From NCBI RefSeq assembly GCF_000420405.1, contig NZ_ATUW01000006.1, positions 100,824 to 164,823 on the forward strand: a stretch of DNA of 64,000 bases, given 5' to 3'. The position numbers were made by a program, and so were the translations under genes. Below are positions 8,353-17,205 of the stretch, piece by piece; position 1 is the stretch's first letter; each line of letters opens with the position of its first letter. The notes beneath the pieces are model-generated. The model was given only the letters and a program-made list of their open reading frames with translations, was not told the origin of the DNA and searched no databases. The DNA comes from Winkia neuii subsp. neuii DSM 8576. GTDB lineage: Bacteria > Actinomycetota > Actinomycetes > Actinomycetales > Actinomycetaceae.

Positions 8353-9672
8353 ATGAGAAATTTCAAAAAAGCTGGCGCTGGCGTAGCTGTGTTAGCGCTT
8401 GCATCCCTATCCTTGGCGGCATGCTCTTCGGGCACCGACAAGGCAGACAAAGACACCAAGGCTTCTAATTCTTCTGACACTCAGATTCAGTTCATCCATC
8501 GTCTGCCCGACGGCGACGGAATGACGAAGGTTGACGAGATTGTCCAGAAATGGAATAAGGAAAACCCTGACAAACAGGTCAAGGCAACCAAGTTCGACGG
8601 CAAGGCGCAAGAACTTACCAAGAAGCTCGAAACTGACATCAAGGCCAACAATGGTCCCTGTCTGGCGCAGCTCGGCTACTCTGAGGTGCCCGAGATGTAC
8701 ACTAAGGGGCTTGTCGAGGACGTAACGAAGCAGGCCGAAACCTACAAAGACAAGTTCGCTGCAGGCCCGTTCTCGCTGATGAGCGTCGATGGAAAGACGG
8801 TGGGGCTACCGCAGGATACCGGTCCGCTCGTCTACTACTACAACAAGGCAGAGTTCGAAAAGCTGGGCATTACAGCTCCTAAGAACTTGGACGAGTTCAA
8901 GGCTGCTGCTAAGAAGGCTGCTGCCGCTGGCAAGTACATTGCCGATTTCCAGCCCGACGAATCTGCGTTCTGGCTCTCCGCGCAGGCTGCTGCCGCTGGT
9001 GACAGCTGGTACAAGGTAGAAAACGACAAGTGGGCAGTAAAGACTGACGGCGAAGGTAGCCAGAAGGTGGCTGCGCTCTGGCAGGATCTGCTGGATAACA
9101 AGGCCGTCCTCACCGAAAACCGTTGGGATGACTCCTTCAAGAAGGCTTTGGGCGAGAAGAAGCTGATTGGCACTATCGGTGCTGCTTGGGAAGCCCCGCT
9201 GCTGGTTGACGACATGGCCGGAACCGACAACGAGGGCCAGTGGGCTGTAGCCCAGTTGCCCGATTTCGGGCAGGGCGTAAAGTCGGGTCCCGACGGTGGC
9301 TCGGGCGTAGCCGTTATGAAGGGTTGCAAGGCTGTAGATGCTGCAGTCGACTTCGCCGGCTGGTTCAACACCCAGATTGAGCCGCTGGTATCGCAGGGTC
9401 TAGTTGTTGCCGCCAAGGGCGACGTGAAGACCCCCGAAAAGATCTCGAAGTTCTACGGCGGCCAGGACGTATTGGCAGAGCTGTCGAAGGCCAACGAAGT
9501 AATGGCTCAGGACTTCGGATACATGCCCGGATTCAGCGGTGTGATGGAAGAAATGAACAAGACGGCAGCTAACGCTGCCACCGGCGAGAAGAAGGTTGCC
9601 GACATCTTCAAGACTGCGCAGGACGCCTCGGTGAAGTCCTTGCAGGATCAGAAGCTGCCGGTCGCTAACTAG
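8353..9672 (+). CDS. ABC sugar importer, solute-binding lipoprotein
   Basis: This is a 439-residue extracellular binding protein of the MalE/type 1 sugar class. The N-terminus MRNFKKAGAGVAV...LSLAAC is a lipoprotein signal with lipobox LAAC at about residues 21-24. ATG 8353 is chosen because AAGAGG at 8341-8346 lies six bases upstream; an in-frame ATG at 8338 lacks such a site. Two permease genes follow. Lys- and Ala-rich composition with regular codon choice suggests high expression. The gene follows the GH112 phosphorylase by 103 bases, so its ligand is probably galacto-N-biose or lacto-N-biose. No ATPase gene is present. Confidence 0.88.
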   Translation: MRNFKKAGAGVAVLALASLSLAACSSGTDKADKDTKASNSSDTQIQFIHRLPDGDGMTKVDEIVQKWNKENPDKQVKATKFDGKAQELTKKLETDIKANNGPCLAQLGYSEVPEMYTKGLVEDVTKQAETYKDKFAAGPFSLMSVDGKTVGLPQDTGPLVYYYNKAEFEKLGITAPKNLDEFKAAAKKAAAAGKYIADFQPDESAFWLSAQAAAAGDSWYKVENDKWAVKTDGEGSQKVAALWQDLLDNKAVLTENRWDDSFKKALGEKKLIGTIGAAWEAPLLVDDMAGTDNEGQWAVAQLPDFGQGVKSGPDGGSGVAVMKGCKAVDAAVDFAGWFNTQIEPLVSQGLVVAAKGDVKTPEKISKFYGGQDVLAELSKANEVMAQDFGYMPGFSGVMEEMNKTAANAATGEKKVADIFKTAQDASVKSLQDQKLPVAN

Positions 9673-9695
9673 AGTCTAGACAGTAAGGAAGAACA

Positions 9696-10664
9696 GTGAG
9701 TGCAGAAAAAGTTCGCGGCTCCTCTAGTGTGTCTGCGGTGAGTGCGAAACGGGGGTCAAGAGCCCGTGAAAGGCACGACGCAAGAACCGGATGGGCGTTC
9801 ATGGCGCCTTTCTGCCTCTTGTTCGTCCTGGTTTTCCTGATCCCCATTTGCGTCTCCATATTCTCGTCCTTCTTCGTGCAGGAAGCCTCGGGAGGCGGCG
9901 CATTTGGGGGCGGGGAAACCGTCTCTAACTTCGTAGGGTTAGCTAACTACAAGACCGTAGTCACTAACCCTGAGTTCTGGCATGGCATGGGCAGGGTAAT
10001 TTTGTACACCCTGTTCCAGGTGCCAATCATGATTATCTTGGCGCTTATTTTTGCGCTGCTTTTGGATTCGTTCCTAACTAAACATGTGACGATCTACAGA
10101 CTTGGCTACTTCTTGCCGTTCGCTATCCCAGGCATCGTGGCAGCAATGATCTGGCTGTATTTGTACACTCCGGAACTGTCCCCAATCGTAGCTGGGCTCT
10201 CGCATCTGGGCCTAGACGTAAACTTTCTTTCGCGCAACGTAATTTTGGCCTCCATGGCTAACATGACTACCTGGACCTACACGGGCTACAACATGCTCAT
10301 CTTCCTAGCTGCTTTGCAGGCTATTCCAGGGGATTTGTCGGAGGCCGCACGTATCGACGGAGCAACTGGTTTCCAGATAGTTACCAAAATTAAGATTCCG
10401 CTGGTTCGCGGCGCCGCCCTCCTGGCGGTCTTGCTGTCAATCATCGGTACCGTTCAGCTCTTCAACGAGCCCGCAATCATGGCCACCACCCAAACCTGGA
10501 TGGGTAAGGCCTACACTCCAATGATGATGGCCTACAACACCATGATGGGTAATCTCTCGCCTTCTGGCGATGGGCCCGCGTCGGCCGTCTCAATCGTGAT
10601 GGCAGTGTTCGCCGGCGTCCTAGCTGTTGTGTACGCCCTCGTAGATAGGAAGACCGCAAAATGA
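9696..10664 (+). CDS. ABC sugar importer permease (MalF type)
   Basis: A 322-residue membrane protein with six predicted transmembrane segments after a charged 40-residue N-terminus. The cytoplasmic EAA loop reads EAARIDGATGFQIVTKIKIP, the contact site for the ATPase. GTG 9696 follows AAGGAA. It forms the importer with the binding protein upstream and the second permease, whose start overlaps its stop (ATGA at 10661). Confidence 0.9.
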   Translation: MSAEKVRGSSSVSAVSAKRGSRARERHDARTGWAFMAPFCLLFVLVFLIPICVSIFSSFFVQEASGGGAFGGGETVSNFVGLANYKTVVTNPEFWHGMGRVILYTLFQVPIMIILALIFALLLDSFLTKHVTIYRLGYFLPFAIPGIVAAMIWLYLYTPELSPIVAGLSHLGLDVNFLSRNVILASMANMTTWTYTGYNMLIFLAALQAIPGDLSEAARIDGATGFQIVTKIKIPLVRGAALLAVLLSIIGTVQLFNEPAIMATTQTWMGKAYTPMMMAYNTMMGNLSPSGDGPASAVSIVMAVFAGVLAVVYALVDRKTAK

Positions 10665-11581
10665 GCACCAAAACAACCAAAAGCGGAATCACCTACCGGC
10701 CTTCGCTCGAGGGCGTGCCGGTACGTTCGGTAGCTCCTTCAACCGCCGCAAAATGGCTTACCACCGGTCTGCTGCTGCTAGCTCTGGTCTACTTCCTGTT
10801 TCCCGTGTACTGGGTGATCATTGCCTCGTCGAAGTCCAACCCGGAGCTGGTAAATTCCTCCGGCGTCTGGTTTGCCGGCGGCCCGTCTGGGATCGTTGAA
10901 GGTTTTGCAGCCAACTACCACAGGCTGATGAGTTGGACCCACGGAATGTTCTGGCGGTGGGTGGGTAACTCGCTGCTGTATTCGACGGTGGCCGGCATAG
11001 TTGGCACCCTCATTTCAGTAATGGCCGGATATGGGTTGGCGAAGTTCCGTTTCCCCGGAAAAAATGTGGCCATGGGCGTAATCATGGGGGGCCTGCTGCT
11101 GCCGGTTGCACTGCTGACCATCCCCATGTACATCGTCTTCCAGCACCTGGGCCTAACTAATACCATGGCGGCAATTATTATTCCCTCGTGCGTGAGCCCC
11201 TTCGGGGTGTTCTTGGGGCGTGTTTACGCCCAATCTTCGGTGCCTACTGAACTAATAGAGGCGGCTCGTATCGATGGCGCCTCTGAAGCACGCATCTTTT
11301 TCACGATGGTGTTGCGCCTACTAGCCCCCGCAATGGTTACGATCTTCCTCTTTATTTTTGTGGCTACTTGGAATAACTTCCTTTTGCCGTTGATGATGGT
11401 CTCGAGCCCCGAGATCAAACCGGTCACCTTGGGCCTGTACGGGATGATGAGTTACTTCAACCCCGAAAAGGGAGCCGTAATGATGGGCGCCCTCCTCGGG
11501 GTTGTGCCACTTATTGTGTTGTTCTTGGGGCTACAGAAATACTGGCAGTCTGGACTGGCAGCAGGTTCTGTAAAGGGCTAA
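10661..11581 (+). CDS. ABC sugar importer permease (MalG type)
   Basis: A 306-residue inner-membrane permease with six transmembrane segments and the EAA loop EAARIDGASEARIFFTMV. It is translationally coupled to the preceding permease by an ATGA overlap. The operon ends here with no ATP-binding subunit, as is usual in actinobacteria where one multitask ATPase (MsiK/MsmK type) serves several importers. The stop codon overlaps that of the convergent metallophosphatase gene at 11578-11581. Confidence 0.9.
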   Translation: MSTKTTKSGITYRPSLEGVPVRSVAPSTAAKWLTTGLLLLALVYFLFPVYWVIIASSKSNPELVNSSGVWFAGGPSGIVEGFAANYHRLMSWTHGMFWRWVGNSLLYSTVAGIVGTLISVMAGYGLAKFRFPGKNVAMGVIMGGLLLPVALLTIPMYIVFQHLGLTNTMAAIIIPSCVSPFGVFLGRVYAQSSVPTELIEAARIDGASEARIFFTMVLRLLAPAMVTIFLFIFVATWNNFLLPLMMVSSPEIKPVTLGLYGMMSYFNPEKGAVMMGALLGVVPLIVLFLGLQKYWQSGLAAGSVKG

Positions 11582-13773
11582 CCCCTGCGGCGGCGCAGGT
11601 AAAGAACCGCTCCGCCGGCTAGCACTAGAACTACTACCGCTCCAAGTACAAGCGGCATATTGACACCGGTGTGCGAAAGCTTCGAGCTAGCGGCCCCCTT
11701 GTGGGTGCTCGGCTGCGCGGGCTTTTGTGCGCCGGTGTTTTGCTTAGTCTGGCCGGTGGCGGTTGGCTGGTTGCCCTTTCCAGGCTGTTCGGTGCCGGGC
11801 TGGGCGGGGCCCTGCTGGCCAGTGCGAGCGGTGAGCCATTCGGCTCGCTTCAACGGATGGTCAACAATGCGGGTCTCACCAATGTTTCCGAAGAAGCCGG
11901 TGTTCGGTTCGCCGTTGTACAGTGAACCGCCAATGATCCAGGGAAGGTTGTTGATGGAACGCAACCCGTGGACGCCGTAGGTGGCGCGTAGGGTGGGAGC
12001 CCCGTCCACGAACATGGTCACCGAATCTGCGGCCGGGTCGTCGACCACCGCGATGTGGTGCCATTTTCCTACGGGAATTTCGCTAGACCAGTTGGAGTGC
12101 CCAAGCGAAGTTTTCTCGGCGTCGGCAAAGGCCCACTGGACCTCTCTCAGCGAGGAAATGGCGCCTGCGAGCGGGGGTTCTTCAATGTCGGAGTCCTCCC
12201 CAAAATTCTTGATGTCCGAGCGTTTGCCGCCGCGGGTAACGAAAGCCATCCAGTGGTTGGCTTCCGAGAAGTTTTTGTCGATCTTGACGAAGGTTTCGAA
12301 GGTGTAACCCTTCTTGAACTCCTGCCCATTTAAGGGCGCGTCGTCCTTAGTTTGGAAGCGGGCAAAAACGCCCTTGCCCTGAGGAGTGAAGTACACAGAC
12401 TTTGCAGCCGCAGAATCTTGGGGGACGTCCTCGGAAAGGGACGCGGCATCGGCAGGGCCGGTGAGTGCCATGTCGTTGCCATTGCCAGTAAGATCCTTCA
12501 AAGCTAAGCCCTTTTCCTTCACCGGACGCCAGTGAGCCAAAGTGCCGCGCACCTGCGGATAATCAGCCTCGCCCTTGGGGGCGGGCTTTTCAATAGCTTC
12601 TGCCGGGGTGAAGCCGCGTTCAATCCACGCTCGCAAGTCTGCAGTGGAAGAAGCCACACTGCCCTCGGGCTTATAGGTGGCTCCAAAGGCTTCGAAACGC
12701 TTCTTGAAGTCGATGGGATAACTGAAGGTAGCGCCCTTAGAAGTGTCGATCGCCTTGTCAAAGGGGGTAACCTGCTTCTGCGATTTCTGCATTACCCAGG
12801 GGCTGAAGGAAGTCTGCGACAGCTGGTTATGGGTGAAGTCGAATTCCAGCAGTGACATTTTTCCGTTGCCGCCCTGATAGGCACCCTGGAAGTCGATTAA
12901 TTGCTCGAACACGTCCAGGCCCGCATCGTTTTTGAGGACGCGGTTCGTGGCCCCGTGGTGGTGGCCGTTTAGGGTGAGGAACACCTGCGGGTGGTTGCGG
13001 ATAATCTTGTCCCACAGCTTGTCGCCGTAGTCGGTGGCTAGAGGATTGCCCTCCCCGTCCACATTGATGATCTGGTGGGAGGTGACGATAGTAGGAATAG
13101 TGGGGTTCTGGTCCAAAATCTTGCCTGCCCAGGCAATTTCGGCGTCGTCGCCGTGCCAGGGCAGGTTGACGGAGGCCATCTGCACTCCCGCCACTTTGAA
13201 CAGGTGGAAGTTAGAAAGGCCCGAGGGCGAAGCCTTTTGGAACGTAGAAGACTTAGCTTGCCTAGACACGGGGAAGTTCTTCTTGTAGGTGCCGAAAAGA
13301 TCGTCGGGGCTGCCATTCCATTCAGGGACGCAGTCGTGACAATCGTGGTTGCCCGGAAGGATCGCGTAGGGAACGCCCGCGTCCTCGAGCTTCTTTTGGG
13401 AGGCTGAAGCTAGTGCCCACTGGCCGGGAACCTGCATCTGGTCTACCACGTCACCCAAGTGTTGGGTGATGCCAATGTGGTAGTCCTTGGAGTGGTCGAT
13501 GATCCACTGCACCTGCGAATCGTAGGGGTTTGGTAGATCGGGGAAATTCTTTCCGTACTGATTGTTCTGCGTTTCGCCGTAGCGGGCATAGAACTGGGTG
13601 TCAGGAAGAACGGCAATGGAGCCGCGTGCGCCCTCGGAAGTATTCAGCTCAGTGCCGCCGGCTACGGAAGCAGCTGGTTCCGGGGTTGTCTCTGCGCTGG
13701 CCACAGAGCCGAGGCCAAGCGCGGTCATAGCAATGGCGGTTACCCCCGCCAGGGTTTTGTGTAAAAATCTCAC
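11578..13773 (-). CDS. Cell-wall-anchored calcineurin-like metallophosphatase with LamG domain
   Basis: This 731-residue surface protein has an N-terminal signal peptide (about 1-27). It continues with a calcineurin-like metallophosphoesterase domain with the metal ligands in VLPDTQF, GDVVDQ, GNHDCHDC and HHHGATNR (about 50-340), then a concanavalin-like LamG/laminin-G fold (about 460-680), and a Pro/Gln/Thr-rich linker. A sorting signal follows: LSHTG, a hydrophobic stretch and RRRRG. LSHTG departs from LPxTG. GTG at 13771-13773 has no clear ribosome site. Such enzymes hydrolyse extracellular phosphate esters or nucleotides; the real substrate is unknown. The stop codon overlaps the stop of the convergent permease gene, and lysS is divergent. 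Confidence 0.85.
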   Translation of the reverse strand: MRFLHKTLAGVTAIAMTALGLGSVASAETTPEPAASVAGGTELNTSEGARGSIAVLPDTQFYARYGETQNNQYGKNFPDLPNPYDSQVQWIIDHSKDYHIGITQHLGDVVDQMQVPGQWALASASQKKLEDAGVPYAILPGNHDCHDCVPEWNGSPDDLFGTYKKNFPVSRQAKSSTFQKASPSGLSNFHLFKVAGVQMASVNLPWHGDDAEIAWAGKILDQNPTIPTIVTSHQIINVDGEGNPLATDYGDKLWDKIIRNHPQVFLTLNGHHHGATNRVLKNDAGLDVFEQLIDFQGAYQGGNGKMSLLEFDFTHNQLSQTSFSPWVMQKSQKQVTPFDKAIDTSKGATFSYPIDFKKRFEAFGATYKPEGSVASSTADLRAWIERGFTPAEAIEKPAPKGEADYPQVRGTLAHWRPVKEKGLALKDLTGNGNDMALTGPADAASLSEDVPQDSAAAKSVYFTPQGKGVFARFQTKDDAPLNGQEFKKGYTFETFVKIDKNFSEANHWMAFVTRGGKRSDIKNFGEDSDIEEPPLAGAISSLREVQWAFADAEKTSLGHSNWSSEIPVGKWHHIAVVDDPAADSVTMFVDGAPTLRATYGVHGLRSINNLPWIIGGSLYNGEPNTGFFGNIGETRIVDHPLKRAEWLTARTGQQGPAQPGTEQPGKGNQPTATGQTKQNTGAQKPAQPSTHKGAASSKLSHTGVNMPLVLGAVVVLVLAGGAVLYLRRRRG

Positions 13774-13863
13774 GGCGCTAAAACTAACCGGCCATTTTTA
13801 CGCGTAGTTGACGTTGCGGTTAACCGCAGGTAGACAAAATGTAAGTTGCCGGGTTCTGCACCT

Positions 13864-13900
13864 AAAGGAGGACGGTTTGCGAGACTACCTCCTCTGTTGA
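13864..13900 (+). other. SD-led seven-codon mini-ORF in the lysS upstream region
   Basis: AAAGGAGG (13864-13871) is the strongest ribosome site in the area, yet is out of position for lysS. Five bases later TTG CGA GAC TAC CTC CTC TGT TGA (13877-13900) forms a seven-codon frame. AGGAGG (13866-13871) can pair with CCTCCT (13888-13893), so the site may be hidden in a hairpin. Whether it is ever transcribed is unknown, since the lysS promoter appears to lie downstream of it. Confidence 0.25.
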
Positions 13901-13909
13901 ATCTACCTG

Positions 13910-13915
13910 TACACT
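13910..13915 (+). promoter_or_regulatory. Probable -10 box of a leaderless lysS transcript
   Basis: TACACT ends eight bases before GTG 13924, the distance expected if transcription starts on or next to the start codon. No Shine-Dalgarno site lies between the box and GTG. No convincing -35 is seen. Confidence 0.4.
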
Positions 13916-13923
13916 TGTTAACC

Positions 13924-15498
13924 GTGGCACAAAAAGAATCGAATGAAGCAGTAGACGTCAATGTAGATCAACCTGAGCAGGTGCGTGTTCGTGCGGCTAA
14001 GCGTGAGCGGCTGCTTGCGGAGGGGCGTAATCCGTATCCTGTGTTGGTGCCGGTTACGGCTTCTATTAGTGAGGTTCGCGCTAAGTATGGTGATCTTGGT
14101 GCGGGGGATGAGACTGATGATTTTGTTGGTGTTGCTGGGCGGGTGATGCTTTCGCGTAATACTGGCAAGTTGTGTTTTGTTACGTTGATGGATGGTGAGG
14201 GCAACAGGTTGCAGGCTATGTTGTCGGCTCGCGAGATCGGTGCTGATTCATTGAAGAGTTACAAGGCCGACGTTGACTTGGGCGATCACTTGTTTGTGTA
14301 TGGTCGGGTTATTTCTTCGCGTACTGGCGAGCTGTCGGTTATGGCCACTCCGGGGAGCACTCCTGATGAGCGTACCGGGGTTGTTCCTCCGGCATGGATG
14401 CTTACGTGTAAGTCCATTTTGCCTTTGCCGAAGACGTTTGAGGGCAAGGATGGGGCGTCGGTGCTGTCTGAGGAGCAGAGGGTGCGTAGGCGTGAGCTGG
14501 ATATGATTATGCGGCCGCGGGCGCGTGAGATGGTGCGTCTTCGTGCTCGCGTGGTGAAGTCTTTGCGTGATTACTTTGATGAGCAGGGCTTTATCGAGAT
14601 GGAGACTCCGATTTTGCAGAACCTGCACGGTGGGGCGGCGGCTCGTCCGTTTACCACTCACATGAATGCTTATGACACGGATCTGTACTTGCGTATTGCG
14701 CCTGAGCTGTTCTTGAAGCGGTGCCTGATTGGTGGCATTGAGCGCAACTTCGAAATTAACAGGAATTTCCGTAATGAGGGCGCTGATTCTTCGCACTCGC
14801 CTGAATTCACCATGCTTGAGGCCTACGCGGCTTACGGCAACTACGACACTATTGCCCAGTTGACCAAGGAATTGATTCAGAACGCGGCTGTGGCTGCTAC
14901 TGGGTCTACGCTGGTTACTTTGGCTGATGGTACTGAGTATGACTTGGGTGGGGATTGGAAGGAGATGGATTTGTATTCGACTCTTTCTGAGAAGATTGGC
15001 GAGCAGATCACTCCCGAGACTCCGCGTGAGCGGCTGGTTGAGCTGGCTGAAGAGCGCGGGATTGTTGTCGAGGACTACTACGTGCCGGGCAAGTTGGCTG
15101 AGATGTTGTGGGAAGAAGAGGTTGGCGATGATTTGTATGAGCCGACTTTCGTGAAGAATTTCCCTGAGGATACTTCTCCGCTGGTCAAGCAGCATCGGTC
15201 TCGTAAGGGTGTTGTAGAGAAGTGGGATTTGTACGTGCGCGGGTTTGAGTTGGCTACTGGGTATTCGGAGCTGAACGACCCGGTGGTTCAGCGTGAGCGT
15301 TTCGAGAAGCAGTCTTTGGATGCGGCTAATGGTGATCCTGAGGCTATGGAAGTTGATGAGGAGTTCTTGCAGGCTATCGAGTTGGGCATGCCCCCGGCTG
15401 GTGGTATGGGCATGGGGATTGATCGCTTGCTCATGGCTATTACCGGCCTTGGTATCCGCGAGACCATCACCTTCCCACTAGTCAAACGACAGAGCTAA
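13924..15498 (+). CDS. lysS: Lysyl-tRNA synthetase, class II
   Basis: The 524-residue enzyme attaches lysine to tRNA-Lys. It has the N-terminal OB-fold anticodon-binding domain (VAGRVMLSRNTGK, FVTLMDGEG). The class IIb catalytic core follows with motif 2 around RNFRNEGADSSHSPEF and motif 3 GMGMGIDRLLMAITG, ending RETITFPLVK. GTG 13924 is the chosen start because homologues begin shortly before the KRERLLAEG helix and a -10-like box lies just upstream. Third codon positions are strongly enriched in T and G, unlike the C-rich neighbours such as glpD, leaving a 315-codon open frame on the opposite strand that I regard as a by-product. A strong terminator follows. Confidence 0.95.
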   Translation: MAQKESNEAVDVNVDQPEQVRVRAAKRERLLAEGRNPYPVLVPVTASISEVRAKYGDLGAGDETDDFVGVAGRVMLSRNTGKLCFVTLMDGEGNRLQAMLSAREIGADSLKSYKADVDLGDHLFVYGRVISSRTGELSVMATPGSTPDERTGVVPPAWMLTCKSILPLPKTFEGKDGASVLSEEQRVRRRELDMIMRPRAREMVRLRARVVKSLRDYFDEQGFIEMETPILQNLHGGAAARPFTTHMNAYDTDLYLRIAPELFLKRCLIGGIERNFEINRNFRNEGADSSHSPEFTMLEAYAAYGNYDTIAQLTKELIQNAAVAATGSTLVTLADGTEYDLGGDWKEMDLYSTLSEKIGEQITPETPRERLVELAEERGIVVEDYYVPGKLAEMLWEEEVGDDLYEPTFVKNFPEDTSPLVKQHRSRKGVVEKWDLYVRGFELATGYSELNDPVVQRERFEKQSLDAANGDPEAMEVDEEFLQAIELGMPPAGGMGMGIDRLLMAITGLGIRETITFPLVKRQS

Positions 15499-15510
15499 CT
15501 AAGAGGCAAA

Positions 15511-15543
15511 GGTGGCTCCGCGTTAGCGGAGCCACCTTTTTTT
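15511..15543 (+). terminator. Rho-independent terminator of lysS
   Basis: GGTGGCTCCGC, loop GTTA, GCGGAGCCACC, then seven T. This is a perfect 11-base-pair stem with a U-tract. Confidence 0.95.
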
Positions 15544-15579
15544 AGTGGTAGATTTTAGCTGAGCCGAAAAGGGGGACAG

Positions 15580-17205
15580 GTGGTAGATTCGCAGCTCAAC
15601 GCCCACAGCAGGGAACAAGCCATAGCGCAAATGAGTGCGGGCAAGATCTTCGACGTCCTCGTAATTGGGGGAGGCATAAATGGGGCTGGAATTGCCCTTG
15701 AAGCTGCTAGCCGGGGCCTGCAGGTGTGCCTTGTGGAAGCTCAGGACTGGGGCGAGGGAACGTCCTCCAGAACCAAAGGGATCATCCACGGGGGCATATC
15801 TTGGCTCGAAAATAATCAGCTGCGGCAGATAGCGAAAGTTGCCAACGAACGCGGAATTCTTTTGCAAAAAACCGCTCCCCACCTGGTGAAACTAATGCCC
15901 TTCATCTGGCCCATAGAAAAGGGACTGAAGGGGCGCATCCGGCAGCTCGGCATAGCATTCTTACACGACATGATTATCAGAGCCGGGGTGCGTGGGGCAG
16001 TGCCGCCCCCGCGAGCATGCGGAGTAAAAGAAGCTGTGCGTGCCTTTCCCTCGTTTGCGAAAAGCCCCTCGGCTGGGGCGCTGCGCTTTTTTGATGCGGT
16101 AGTAACAGATACCCGCCTAGTTATTGCCGTCTTGCGCACGGCCCGGCAATACGGGGCAGTAGTAGCTTCACACCTGCAAGCCACCAAAATCCTGCGCGAT
16201 GCCTCTCAGAAAGTAAACGGGGCGCAGGTAGTAGACCAGCTGCAACCCGACCGGCAGTTTAGAATTAGGGCCCGCCACACCGTACTGGCTACCGGGCCTT
16301 GGGTGGCCTCGTCGAGCCTGCAAATGTCACCGGACCTTGCCGACAAGGTCCACCTGGAAAAGGGCATCAACATTGCTGTGCCGCGCCAGGCCATTCGCGG
16401 TTCCACGGGCGTTTGTCTATCCTCCGGCGGTCACCTGCTCAGCCTGGTTCCCAGGCGCACCCACTGGATCATAGGCACGGACTACCGCGCCTTTGCAGGG
16501 GATAAGGCAAAGCCGCCGGTTAGCGAACAGGAAATAGCTGCCCTGTTGGAACAAGTAAACGAACATCTGGCGGTGCCGCTAAGGCGGGACCAGGTGGTTG
16601 CAGCCTGGGCCGGGGTACGCCATCTGATTGCCGACCGGGACCATCCGCAGGGTGAACCTATGCGGTGGCCGCACATTTTAGATGTGGGCTCGGGGATTAC
16701 CGCCATTTTTGGTGGGGCCATGACCTTGTACCGCCTTACAGCCGAGCGAACTGTAGACCAGATCCTGGCGCATTTGGGCAAATGGCAGCCCTCCCGCACA
16801 GCGAAGCTGCCGTTGGTTGGGGCAGCCGGCTACACAAAGCTGTGGAATACCCGCTATTCCGTGGCTGCCAACAGTGGCATAGATTCGGTACACGTGGCTT
16901 CGCTGCTCAACAGGTATGGCGACGAGGCCGAAATGCTGCTCGCCAAAATTCGTACTGATCCGCAGATGGGGCAAACTATTCCGGGCGCACAAGAGCGGCT
17001 CAAAGTGGAAATCTTTTGGGCCCTGCAAGCCGAGGGCGCGCTCACCCTCACCGACGTAATTGAGCGACGCCTTATGCTAGGGCGGCGCCATCAAGATGAC
17101 GGCAAGGAGGCCGCCCCAGCAATCGCAGAAGTGGTCGCTGACGTGTGCGGTTGGGATAGTGCAAAGAAAGAAGCGGAACTAAACAGCTTCTTTGCCAGGC
17201 ACTAA
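15580..17205 (+). CDS. glpD: Glycerol-3-phosphate dehydrogenase, FAD-dependent (GlpD/GlpA family)
   Basis: The 541-residue flavoprotein oxidises glycerol-3-P to dihydroxyacetone-P, passing electrons to the membrane quinone pool. The N-terminal dinucleotide fold reads VIGGGINGAGIALEAASRG, followed by the family stretches GTSSRTKGIIHGG and LENNQLRQ. The middle FAD domain includes RHTVLATGPW and GTDYRAFAG, and the C-terminal DAO_C helical region is present. GTG 15580 is preceded by a G-rich AAAAGGGGG stretch. It is monocistronic after the lysS terminator; no glycerol kinase or facilitator is adjacent. Its stop overlaps the stop of the convergent NYN gene. Confidence 0.85.
   Translation: MVDSQLNAHSREQAIAQMSAGKIFDVLVIGGGINGAGIALEAASRGLQVCLVEAQDWGEGTSSRTKGIIHGGISWLENNQLRQIAKVANERGILLQKTAPHLVKLMPFIWPIEKGLKGRIRQLGIAFLHDMIIRAGVRGAVPPPRACGVKEAVRAFPSFAKSPSAGALRFFDAVVTDTRLVIAVLRTARQYGAVVASHLQATKILRDASQKVNGAQVVDQLQPDRQFRIRARHTVLATGPWVASSSLQMSPDLADKVHLEKGINIAVPRQAIRGSTGVCLSSGGHLLSLVPRRTHWIIGTDYRAFAGDKAKPPVSEQEIAALLEQVNEHLAVPLRRDQVVAAWAGVRHLIADRDHPQGEPMRWPHILDVGSGITAIFGGAMTLYRLTAERTVDQILAHLGKWQPSRTAKLPLVGAAGYTKLWNTRYSVAANSGIDSVHVASLLNRYGDEAEMLLAKIRTDPQMGQTIPGAQERLKVEIFWALQAEGALTLTDVIERRLMLGRRHQDDGKEAAPAIAEVVADVCGWDSAKKEAELNSFFARH

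Noticed and set aside
14248..15195. 315-codon open frame opposite lysS
   Set aside because: It is antisense to a certain lysS gene, lacks a ribosome site, and its Arg/His/Leu-rich product arises from the third-position T/G bias of lysS.
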